Below, piece by piece: positions 7,815 through 14,144 of a stretch of DNA of 20,341 nucleotides. The stretch's first letter is position 1. The number at the start of each line of letters is the position of its first letter. Position numbers and translations under genes: made by a program. This DNA is from Pseudomonadota bacterium (lineage in GTDB: Bacteria > Pseudomonadota > Gammaproteobacteria > Pseudomonadales > Pseudomonadaceae): assembly GCA_023388335.1 (NCBI GenBank), contig JAEWGL010000110.1, positions 1-20,341 on the forward strand, in the 5' to 3' direction. The notes under the pieces are model-generated. The model had not been told where the DNA came from. It worked only from the letters and a program-made list of their open reading frames with translations, and did not search any database.

Positions 7815-9278
7815 ATGATCAAATCGCTCCGCCCTCTCCTGCTCGCCGGCCTGCTCCTGCCACTGGCCTTGTCCAGCCAGGCGGCCCCCGTCAACACCAC
7901 CCTCTCGCCCAAGGTGCAACAAGCGCTCAAGACCAACAAGCTGCAGGATTCGGCCCTTTCGCTGGTGATGCTGCCGCTCAACGGTCCGGGCACCCCCACC
8001 GTGTACAACGCCGATGTTTCGGTCAACCCGGCCTCGACCATGAAACTGGTTACCACCTACGCAGCGCTGGAGCTGCTTGGTCCGACCCATCAGTGGAAGA
8101 CCGAGTTCTACAGCGACGGTCCGCTGAGCAACGGCGTGCTCAACGGCAACCTGTACCTCAAGGGCGGTGGCGACCCCAAGCTGAACATGGAAAAACTCTG
8201 GCTGCTGATGCGTGACCTGCGCGCCAATGGCGTGCGCACCATCACCGGCGACCTGGTACTGGACCGCAGTCACTTCGTCCAGCCCAACCTGCCACATTTC
8301 AATGATGACGGTGGCGATGTGAACAAGCCTTTCCTGGTCAAGCCCGACTCGTTACTGGTCAACCTCAAGGCCCTGCGCTTCGTGGCCCGCAACGATGGCG
8401 GCAAGGTCCTGGTATCGGTCGAGCCGCCGATCGCCAGCATCCGCATCGACAACCAGGTCAAGGCCGTAGCGTCCAAGCAGTGTACAGGCGATGTGCGCTA
8501 CAACCCGGTGACCGGCCCCGACGGCGTCAGCGTGGTCGTCAGCGGCCAACTGGGCGATGGCTGCAACTCGCAGACCTACCTGGCGCTGCTCGACCATCCA
8601 ACCTATGCCGCGGGTGCGGTGCGGGCGATCTGGAACGAGCTTGGCGGCACCATCCAGGGCCGCGACCGCATCGAGAACGTACCCAAGAGCGCGCGCCTGC
8701 TGGCCCGGGCCTTCTCGCCGGACCTGGTGGAAATCATCCGCGACATCAACAAGTACAGCAACAACACCATGGCCCAGCAGCTGTTCCTGAGCCTTGGCGC
8801 GCAGTTCCGGACCGATGCCGATGGCGATGATGCCCGTGCCGCGCAGCGCGTGGTGCGTCAATGGCTGGCCAAGAAAGGCATCACCGCACCGCACCTGGTG
8901 ATGGAGAACGGTTCCGGTCTCTCGCGCGCCGAGCGCGTCAGCACCCGGGAGATGGCCGCCTTGCTGCAAGCGGCCTGGCAGAGCCCTTATTCCGCAGAAT
9001 TCATCAGTTCCATGCCTCTGGCTGGCATGGACGGCACCATGCGCAAGCGCCTCAAGCGCACGGCCATGACCGGTGAGGCGCACATCAAGACCGGCACCCT
9101 CAACACCGTACGCGCCATCGCTGGCTTCAGCCGTGACAGCAACGGCACCACCTGGGCGGTCGCCGCGATTCTCAACGATCCCAAGCCCTGGGGCGCCTCG
9201 GCCGTGCTCGACCAAGTGCTGCTGGACCTCTATCGCCAGCCCAAGCTGGTCAACAGCACAGCGGCCTCCGCCCCCTGA
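7815..9278 (+). CDS. dacB: D-alanyl-D-alanine carboxypeptidase/endopeptidase (PBP4, peptidase S13)
   Basis: A 487-residue periplasmic penicillin-binding protein of the S13 family. It trims the terminal D-Ala of peptidoglycan stem peptides and cleaves D-Ala-mDAP cross-links. Signal peptide: MIKSLRPLLLAGLLLPLA followed by a likely cut after SSQA (about residue 23). The three active-site motifs are intact: Ser74-Thr-Met-Lys77 (SxxK), Ser315-Asn-Asn (SxN in KYSNN) and Lys425-Thr-Gly (KTG in HIKTGTLN). Length is usual for PBP4. The frame is open for 34 codons upstream, but the ATG at 7815 gives a proper signal peptide and has GAAGGG about 11 nt upstream. In other Pseudomonas, loss of this protein (PBP4) can derepress ampC; that link is not visible here. 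Confidence 0.94.
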   Translation: MIKSLRPLLLAGLLLPLALSSQAAPVNTTLSPKVQQALKTNKLQDSALSLVMLPLNGPGTPTVYNADVSVNPASTMKLVTTYAALELLGPTHQWKTEFYSDGPLSNGVLNGNLYLKGGGDPKLNMEKLWLLMRDLRANGVRTITGDLVLDRSHFVQPNLPHFNDDGGDVNKPFLVKPDSLLVNLKALRFVARNDGGKVLVSVEPPIASIRIDNQVKAVASKQCTGDVRYNPVTGPDGVSVVVSGQLGDGCNSQTYLALLDHPTYAAGAVRAIWNELGGTIQGRDRIENVPKSARLLARAFSPDLVEIIRDINKYSNNTMAQQLFLSLGAQFRTDADGDDARAAQRVVRQWLAKKGITAPHLVMENGSGLSRAERVSTREMAALLQAAWQSPYSAEFISSMPLAGMDGTMRKRLKRTAMTGEAHIKTGTLNTVRAIAGFSRDSNGTTWAVAAILNDPKPWGASAVLDQVLLDLYRQPKLVNSTAASAP

Positions 9279-9292
9279 TCGAGCCTGCCGCC

Positions 9293-9317
9293 TTTGGGGC
9301 CACATAGCGGCCCCAAA
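9293..9317. terminator. Perfect 9-bp stem-loop after dacB (terminator or REP half-element)
   Basis: TTTGGGGCC (9293-9301) pairs perfectly with GGCCCCAAA (9309-9317) over a 7-nt loop, 14 nt after the dacB stop. The 3' arm and the bases after it form the start of the first 227-bp repeat, so it may be a relic of an inverted REP that now acts as a dacB terminator. Confidence 0.5.
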
Positions 9318-9411
9318 TCAGGCGGCTGGATGTGGCTGGATATCCACGGTGAAACAGGCAGAGTGAGACTCCGGCCAATCTCCAGGCCGGGCGCCCATAG
9401 CGGATTCTGGA

Positions 9412-9476
9412 ATGACGGTATGGACTGCAGGAACCCGCCTTGGCCAATTCCTCCAGTCCTCCAGTCAGACCGTGAT
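9412..9476. repeat. Long imperfect inverted repeat (cruciform-capable), copy 1
   Basis: The left arm (22 nt, 9412-9433) pairs with the right arm (9448-9476) apart from three mismatches and a 7-nt insertion (TCCAGTC, 9460-9466) that duplicates the adjacent bases. The loop is CCCGCCTTGGCCAA (9434-9447). The same structure recurs 381 nt downstream. Confidence 0.7.
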
Positions 9477-9485
9477 GCCTGGTTT

Positions 9486-9532
9486 CAGGGCCGCTGCGCG
9501 GCCCATCGCGGCGCAAGGCACGCTCCCACAGG
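9486..9532 (+). repeat. REP element (forward), within copy 1
   Basis: GGGCCGC-TGC-GCGGCCC (9488-9504) forms a perfect 7-bp hairpin followed by ATCGCGGCGCAAGGC and GCTCCCACAGG. This is the pattern of the abundant extragenic palindromes of the P. putida group, which I recognise from general knowledge of the sequence class. Confidence 0.8.
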
Positions 9533-9652
9533 CTGGACCGCCGCGCTTGCAGGCCTTGTTCTCTGCGCGACAGCGCAGCCCAGCGGGCTGGGCGATCTCC
9601 CACATTTCGATGGTCAGTGGTGTCTATTGCATTCCAGGTATGTACCGGCCAG
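9533..9652. other. Spacer between the two 227-bp repeats, with two small hairpins
   Basis: No gene. CTGCGC/GCGCAG (9563-9568/9573-9578) and GCCCAGC/GCTGGGC (9578-9584/9587-9593) form two adjacent short perfect stems. The rest (ATTTCGATGGTCAGTGGTG and onward) shows nothing I can name. Confidence 0.6.
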
Positions 9653-9695
9653 GTAGGAGCGCGCCTTGTGCCGCGATGGGCTGCGCAGCGGCCCC
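9653..9695 (-). repeat. REP element (inverted orientation)
   Basis: On the minus strand this reads GGGGCCGCTGCGCAGCCC, then ATCGCGGCACAAGGC and GCTCCTAC, the same class as the forward REPs on either side. It overlaps the start of the second 227-bp repeat, so copy 2 is flanked by REPs in opposite orientation, as in bacterial interspersed mosaic elements. Confidence 0.78.
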
Positions 9696-9792
9696 AAATC
9701 AGACGGCTGGATGTGGCTGGATATCCACGGTGATACCGGCAGAATGAGTCACCCGGCCGGTCTAAGGACGGGCGCCCACTGGGGATTCCAGG

Positions 9793-9857
9793 ATGACGAT
9801 ATGGACTGCAGGAACCCGCCTTGGCCAATTCCTCCAGTCCTCCAGTCAGACCGTGAT
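9793..9857. repeat. Long imperfect inverted repeat (cruciform-capable), copy 2
   Basis: Same architecture as 9412-9476, with one further change in the left arm (ACGAT instead of ACGGT). The duplicated TCCAGTC is also present here, so that duplication predates the tandem copying. Confidence 0.7.
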
Positions 9858-9866
9858 GCCTGGTTT

Positions 9867-9913
9867 CAGGGCCGCTGCGCGGCCCATCGCGGCGCAAGGC
9901 ACGCTCACACAGG
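9867..9913 (+). repeat. REP element (forward), within copy 2
   Basis: Near-identical to the REP at 9486-9532: perfect GGGCCGC-TGC-GCGGCCC hairpin followed by ATCGCGGCGCAAGGC. It is immediately downstream of the rlmKL stop on the other strand and could act as that gene's 3' hairpin. Confidence 0.78.
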
Positions 9914-9928
9914 TCCCACCAGCGCGGC

Positions 9929-12121
9929 TTAGCGCAACTGCAGGCGCCAGGCTTTGTGGATGCGGTTGTTGCGAGCGAAGTCGGGGTCCAGGGTCTGGGC
10001 GCTGATGTCTTCCACCACGTAACGCTCGCCCAAGTGCTCATCGAGTTGGAACTTGCGGAAGTTGTTGGAAAAATACAATACACCCCCCGGCGCCAGGCGG
10101 GTCATGGCCAGGTCCAGCAGTTCGACGTGATCACGCTGGACATCGAACACCCCTTCCATGCGCTTGGAGTTGGAGAAGGTCGGCGGGTCGATGAAGATCA
10201 GGTCGTAGCTCTCCCGACATGCCTGCAGCCAGGCCATTACATCGCTCTGTTCCAGCCGATTCTTGTCGGAATAGCCATTGAGCGACAGGTTGCGCCGCGC
10301 CCAGTCCAGGTAGGTCTTGGACAAGTCAACGCTGGTAGTCGTGCGCGCGCCGCCCTTGGCCGCATGCACGCTGGCCGTGGCGGTGTAGCAGAACAGGTTG
10401 AGGAAGCGCTTGCCGGCCGCCTCGCGCTGGATGCGCATGCGCATGGGACGGTGGTCGAGGAACAGACCGGTGTCCAGGTAGTCGGTCAGGTTGACCAGCA
10501 ACTTGACCCCACCCTCGTTGACTTCCAGGAACTGGCCCTGGCTGCCCTGGCGCTCGTACTGGCGAGTGCCGGTCTGACGTTCGCGACGTTTGAGCACCAC
10601 GCGCGACTGATCGATGCCGAGGGCCTGGGGAATCGCGGCCAGTGCGTCGAACAGGCGCGCCTGAGCCTTCTCCGGGTCGATCGACCGTGGCGCGGCATAT
10701 TCCTGCACGTGCACCCAACCTTCATAGAGGTCAACCGCCAAGGCATACTCAGGCATGTCGGCGTCGTACACGCGGTAGCAACTGATCTGCTCGCGCCGCG
10801 CCCATTTGCCCAGTTGCTTGAAGTTCTTCTGCAGACGGTTGGCGAACATCTGCGCGCCTTCACTCAGGCGCGCCGACTCACTGGCCACGGCGGCTGGCCG
10901 TGGGGCGTCGCTGCCGTCCTGCTCAGGCTGGCGGCGCTCACCGGTAACGAACTGGTCGGGAGTCACCTTGATCAGCAGCAGCTTGCACGGCAGCGCGCCG
11001 TTCCAGAAGGCGTACTGCTTATGACTGCGAATGCCCATGCGCTTGCCCAGCTCCGGGGCACCGGTGAATACCGCCGCCTCCCAGCCCAGGCAGGCCTGGC
11101 GCAGGCGCTCGCCGAGGTTCTGGTAGAGATAGAGCAGGCTGGCCTCATCGCCCAGGCGCTCACCATACGGCGGGTTGCTGATGACCAGGCCCTTCTGGTT
11201 CTGGTCCGGACGCGGCTCGAAGGTGCCCACCTCACCCTGGTAGATCTTCACCCAGTCGCTCAGGCCGGCACGCTCGACGTTGTTGCGGCCAGGCTGGATC
11301 AGCCGTGGGTCGGCTTCATAACCGCGAATCCACAGCGGCGGCTTGGCCAGTCCAGCCTGCGCACGCGCTACCGCCTCGTCATGCACCTTGCGCCACAAGG
11401 CTGGGACATGGCCGAGCCAGGCGCTGAAACCCCAGCGCTCGCGCTTGAGATTCGGCGCGATGTCGGCGGCGATCATCGCTGCCTCGACCAGGAACGTGCC
11501 GACACCGCACATGGGGTCGGCCAGGGCGCCGCCTTCGGCGGCAATGCGGGGCCAGCCGGCGCGGATCAACACCGCGGCCGCAAGGTTTTCCTTCAGCGGC
11601 GCAGCCCCCTGCTGCAGGCGGTAACCGCGCTGGTGCAGGCTGTGTCCGGAAAGGTCCAGGGAGAGGATTGCCTCGCCGCGGTCCAGGCGCAGGTGCACAC
11701 GCAGATCCGGATTGAGTTTGTCCACCGACGGACGCAGACCTTCACGGTTGCGCAGCTTGTCGACAATGGCGTCCTTGACTTTCAGGGCGCCGAAATGGGT
11801 GTTGTCGATGCCCGAGCCGTGACCACTGAATTCCACGGCCAGGGTGCCGTCGGCTGCCAGGTGGTCCTGCCAGTCGACATCGAGCACGCCGTCGTACAGG
11901 TCGTCAGCGTTCTTCATGTTGAAGCGCTTGAGCACCAGCAGTACGCGGTTGCCCAGGCGTGACCAGAGGCACAGGCGGTAGGCGGTTTCCATGTCGGCCG
12001 AGCCACGGATGGCCGAGGTGTGTTCACGCACATCCTCAAGGCCCAGGCTACGGGCTTCTTCGGCCAGCAAGCTTTCCAGGCCCTTCGGGCAGGTGAGGTA
12101 GAGTTCGAAACGATCCGACAT
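9929..12121 (-). CDS. rlmKL: Bifunctional 23S rRNA methyltransferase RlmKL (m2G2445 and m7G2069)
   Basis: A 730-residue fused enzyme that methylates two guanines of 23S rRNA during 50S assembly: the N-terminal RlmL part makes m2G2445 and the C-terminal RlmK part makes m7G2069. Seen: a THUMP RNA-binding region (about 45-155), the first Rossmann methyltransferase with SAM motif ADPMCGVGTFLVEAA (about 201-215) and catalytic NPPYG (316-320), then a linker and the second methyltransferase with LNLFCYTATASVHAAKGGA and the DPPTFSNSKRMEG motif. The frame could begin two codons earlier at TTG, but ATG at 12121 gives the usual MSDRFELYLTCPKGLE start. Only a weak GGA ribosome site is visible. The length is full. 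It converges on dacB across the repeat block and is divergent from rmf. Confidence 0.94.
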   Translation of the reverse strand: MSDRFELYLTCPKGLESLLAEEARSLGLEDVREHTSAIRGSADMETAYRLCLWSRLGNRVLLVLKRFNMKNADDLYDGVLDVDWQDHLAADGTLAVEFSGHGSGIDNTHFGALKVKDAIVDKLRNREGLRPSVDKLNPDLRVHLRLDRGEAILSLDLSGHSLHQRGYRLQQGAAPLKENLAAAVLIRAGWPRIAAEGGALADPMCGVGTFLVEAAMIAADIAPNLKRERWGFSAWLGHVPALWRKVHDEAVARAQAGLAKPPLWIRGYEADPRLIQPGRNNVERAGLSDWVKIYQGEVGTFEPRPDQNQKGLVISNPPYGERLGDEASLLYLYQNLGERLRQACLGWEAAVFTGAPELGKRMGIRSHKQYAFWNGALPCKLLLIKVTPDQFVTGERRQPEQDGSDAPRPAAVASESARLSEGAQMFANRLQKNFKQLGKWARREQISCYRVYDADMPEYALAVDLYEGWVHVQEYAAPRSIDPEKAQARLFDALAAIPQALGIDQSRVVLKRRERQTGTRQYERQGSQGQFLEVNEGGVKLLVNLTDYLDTGLFLDHRPMRMRIQREAAGKRFLNLFCYTATASVHAAKGGARTTTSVDLSKTYLDWARRNLSLNGYSDKNRLEQSDVMAWLQACRESYDLIFIDPPTFSNSKRMEGVFDVQRDHVELLDLAMTRLAPGGVLYFSNNFRKFQLDEHLGERYVVEDISAQTLDPDFARNNRIHKAWRLQLR

Positions 12122-12567
12122 GTGCAATCCAGAGCCTTAGGCAAGATGAGTGACAGGGCAACGCAATGCCCTGCCGATGTTTGCTCGGACACCCTTCCAA
12201 CAGGCGTTCGAGTGGCACCCTGATCACAGGCGTGCCAGGCCGCCCGCAAGACAAGCCCTTTTGCTCATGGCAAAGAAGCTTTGATCACTGGGCAGAACGA
12301 AAATTTCCAGCGGCAAGGGCACAATTGTGACCCTTCGTCGCATTACTGATTATTACCACCACGCGTCCTAGCAAGGGCCTAGGAAGGCAGTTGTCGAGTA
12401 AAGCCTGATGATAGCGGGGTTTGCGTCGAATCAAGATGCAACGCATTTAGTTACTTATCGCCTCATCCTCGGAAAGGTTACGTGCTTATGACAAATCGAT
12501 CATTCACACTGTGACCTGCATTGGTTAGAACTCGTATCAGGTTGTCACCGCAACGGGGCAGCACTTC
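12122..12567. other. Long intergenic region between divergent rlmKL and rmf
   Basis: No gene is supported in these 446 bases. Only small structures are seen, e.g. TCCTAG/CTAGGA (12366-12371/12379-12384). The part from about 12330 to 12540 is more AT-rich than the flanks and probably holds the rmf promoter, which in relatives responds to stationary phase. I could not place -35/-10 boxes for either gene with confidence. Confidence 0.5.
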
Positions 12568-12631
12568 CGCTCGCCACGCCGGCAGCGAGCGCACACCGGC
12601 AGAACGATTCTGCCCGGCCTCCAAGAGGCCG
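12568..12631 (+). promoter_or_regulatory. Three consecutive stem-loops in the rmf leader
   Basis: Stem 1: CGCTCGC (12568-12574) with GCGAGCG (12585-12591). Stem 2: GGCAGAA-CGA-TTCTGCC (12598-12614). Stem 3: CGGCCTC-CAA-GAGGCCG (12615-12631), directly abutting stem 2. All are perfect 7-bp stems, and stems 2 and 3 have 3-nt loops. They end 37 nt before the rmf ATG. They could stabilise the mRNA or bind a regulator, provided transcription starts upstream of 12568; they could also be a terminator of upstream transcription, although no T-run follows. Confidence 0.55.
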
Positions 12632-12668
12632 ACGGGACATTACAGTCAACAAGTGAGGGCAACACCCT

Positions 12669-12884
12669 ATGAGAAGACTTAAGCGTGATCCGTTGGAAAG
12701 AGCATATTCACGTGGCTACCAATATGGGGTCACCGGCAAATCCCGCGAGCTTTGCCCTTTTAATCTACCGTCTGTTCGCCAGGCATGGATCAATGGCTGG
12801 CGCGAAGGACGCGGCGACAACTGGGACGGTATGACCGGCACCGCGGGGATTCACAGACTCAACGAAAATCACGCCGTTGGCTGA
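12669..12884 (+). CDS. rmf: Ribosome modulation factor
   Basis: A 71-residue basic protein that joins 70S ribosomes into inactive 100S dimers in stationary phase or slow growth. Typical sequence features are MRRLKRDPLERAYSRGYQYG near the N-terminus, then CPFNLPSVRQAWINGWREGR, covering the conserved RMF core. A GTGAGGG ribosome site lies 9 nt before ATG. It is a single-gene unit ending at a textbook intrinsic terminator. The leader carries three hairpins. Its neighbours rlmKL (rRNA methylation) and, further left, a YggL-type gene are also ribosome-related. The C-terminal tail (GTAGIHRLNENHAVG) is longer than the core fold. Confidence 0.95.
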   Translation: MRRLKRDPLERAYSRGYQYGVTGKSRELCPFNLPSVRQAWINGWREGRGDNWDGMTGTAGIHRLNENHAVG

Positions 12885-12942
12885 ACGAGGATCTAATTCC
12901 AGTCACCATGCACGCCCCATCCGGGCGGCGGGCTAAGGCCCA

Positions 12943-12969
12943 GGGGTCCCTTAAGGGACCCCTTTTTTT
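12943..12969 (+). terminator. Intrinsic terminator of rmf
   Basis: GGGGTCCC (12943-12950), loop TTAA and GGGACCCC (12955-12962) form a perfect 8-bp stem followed by seven T. It lies 58 nt after the rmf stop, in the gap to convergent pyrD. Confidence 0.93.
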
Positions 12970-12995
12970 ATGCCCGCGTCCTGCAGGCAAGCACC

Positions 12996-14018
12996 TCAAC
13001 GGGGGATCGAAGCGATAGCGTCGACCGCCTCGCGAATCAAGGCCGGACCTTTGTAGATGAAGCCGGAGTAGATCTGCACCAGGCTGGCGCCGGCAGCGAT
13101 CTTCTGCGCCGCATGACGGCCTTCGGTGATTCCACCGGCGGCGATGATCGGCAGCTTGCCGCCCAGCTCATCGGCCAACACCTTGACGGTGTGGGTGCTC
13201 TTTTCCAGCACCGGCGCGCCCGACAAGCCCCCGGCTTCGTCACCGTGTTCCAGCCCCTCGACGCCGTCGCGGCCCAGGGTCGTATTGGTGGCAATCACTG
13301 CATCCATGCCCGACTCGGCCAAAGCAGCGGCCACCAGGGCGATCTCTTCGTCGGTCATGTCCGGGGCGATCTTGATGGCCAGCGGCACGCGCTTGCCGTG
13401 CTCGCCCGCCAGCTGTTCGCGACGTACCGCCAGCGCCTCGAGCAGCTGCTTGAGCGAATCGCCGAATTGCAGGCTGCGCAGGCCCGGGGTATTGGGCGAA
13501 CTGACATTGACGGTGACATAGCTGGCCTGGCTGTAGACCTTCTCCAGGCAGATCAGGTAGTCGTCTACCGCACGCTCGACCGGGGTGTCGAAATTCTTGC
13601 CGATATTGATGCCCAGGATCCCGTCGTAGCGGGATGCACGTACCCGCCCCAGCAGATGATCCACGCCCAGGTTGTTGAAGCCCATGCGGTTGATGATCGC
13701 CTCGGCCTGCGGCAGGCGGAACAGCCGTGGCTTGGGATTGCCCGGTTGCGCACGCGGGGTCACGGTGCCGATCTCGACAAAGCCAAAGCCCAGCTGGGCG
13801 AAGCCGTCGATGGCCGCACCGTTCTTGTCCAGGCCTGCGGCCAGGCCGACCGGGTTGGCGAAGTTCAAGCCCATGACCGTGACCGGCAGCATGGCCGGTT
13901 GCTTGCACAGCATGCCGTTGAGACCGAGGCGGCCACCGGCGCCGATCAGGTCCAGGGACAGGTCGTGGGAGGTTTCCGGGGAGAGCTTGAACAGCAGCTG
14001 GCGGGCCAGGTTATACAT
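12996..14018 (-). CDS. pyrD: Dihydroorotate dehydrogenase (quinone), class 2
   Basis: A 340-residue FMN enzyme on the inner face of the cytoplasmic membrane. It oxidises dihydroorotate to orotate with ubiquinone as acceptor, the fourth step of pyrimidine synthesis. Seen: an N-terminal membrane/quinone-binding helix region (MYNLARQLLFKLSPETSHDL), GLAAGLDKNG, the NRMGFNN motif, the class 2 catalytic Ser (about Ser174) in NVSSPNTPGLRSLQ, the KIAPD lysine, ATNTT, and the phosphate-binding AAGGITEG. Length is normal. ATG at 14018 has only a weak ribosome site. It converges with rmf and is divergent from nasS. Confidence 0.96.
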   Translation of the reverse strand: MYNLARQLLFKLSPETSHDLSLDLIGAGGRLGLNGMLCKQPAMLPVTVMGLNFANPVGLAAGLDKNGAAIDGFAQLGFGFVEIGTVTPRAQPGNPKPRLFRLPQAEAIINRMGFNNLGVDHLLGRVRASRYDGILGINIGKNFDTPVERAVDDYLICLEKVYSQASYVTVNVSSPNTPGLRSLQFGDSLKQLLEALAVRREQLAGEHGKRVPLAIKIAPDMTDEEIALVAAALAESGMDAVIATNTTLGRDGVEGLEHGDEAGGLSGAPVLEKSTHTVKVLADELGGKLPIIAAGGITEGRHAAQKIAAGASLVQIYSGFIYKGPALIREAVDAIASIPR

Positions 14019-14085
14019 GGGCGGGCAAGACTCGACGTGAGTGAGGGAGCGATTATAGCCATCGCGCCGCCTCGGCGACAGGGCC

Positions 14086-14102
14086 TTGGCATATGGGTTG
14101 CT
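14086..14102 (+). promoter_or_regulatory. Sigma-54 (RpoN) promoter of nasST
   Basis: TTGGCATATGGGTTGCT matches the -24/-12 consensus (YTGGCACG-N4-TTGCW) at all but the two CG positions, with GG (14088-14089) and GC (14100-14101) separated by exactly 10 nt. The predicted start is near 14113, giving a ~32-nt leader before the nasS GTG. It points to nitrogen control through RpoN and probably NtrC, although no NtrC operator was found in the short divergent region. Confidence 0.8.
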
Positions 14103-14144
14103 ACGTCTGGGGCACAGAGCCTATCCGTACTGGCGAGGAAGTCC

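Larger units (their letters stand above)
9306..9532. repeat. 227-bp direct repeat, copy 1
   Basis: This stretch recurs at 9687-9913 with a constant offset of 381 and no indels. The 5' part (GGCCCCAAATCA to the shared ATATCCACGGTGA) and the last ~115 bases are almost identical in the two copies; the middle (about 9353-9415) has diverged. It ends in a REP element (9486-9532) and contains a long imperfect hairpin (9412-9476). It does not encode a recognisable protein. It lies between the convergent ends of dacB and rlmKL, a usual place for Pseudomonas REP-associated repeats. Confidence 0.85.
9687..9913. repeat. 227-bp direct repeat, copy 2
   Basis: Second copy of the repeat at 9306-9532, offset 381. 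The block from GGACTGCAGGAACCCGCC to the final CACAGG is identical to copy 1 except near the REP tail (CGCTCACACAGG here, CGCTCCCACAGG in copy 1). It ends 15 nt before the last codon of rlmKL on the opposite strand. Confidence 0.85.

Noticed and set aside
9250..10083. Minus-strand open frame of 277 codons with a repeated peptide (e.g. GLTGGLEELAKAGSCSPYRH twice)
   Set aside because: The repetition arises because the 227-bp repeat copies are offset by 381, a multiple of three. The frame overlaps the ends of dacB and rlmKL, runs through REP elements and has no domain or ribosome site. Such repeat-derived frames are a common mis-annotation in Pseudomonas.
9956..11962. Plus-strand open frame of 668 codons opposite rlmKL
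   Set aside because: High-GC antisense shadow. rlmKL on the minus strand has full-length catalytic motifs and the antisense product has no recognisable features.
13751..13773. Possible NtrC half-sites (GCAC and GGTGC) within pyrD
   Set aside because: The spacing between half-sites does not match the NtrC operator and the site is more than 300 nt from the RpoN promoter.
13113..14144. Upstream 344-codon extension of the nasS frame
   Set aside because: It is antisense to pyrD. The GTG at 14145 with a GAGGAA ribosome site and the RpoN promoter at 14086 define the true start.
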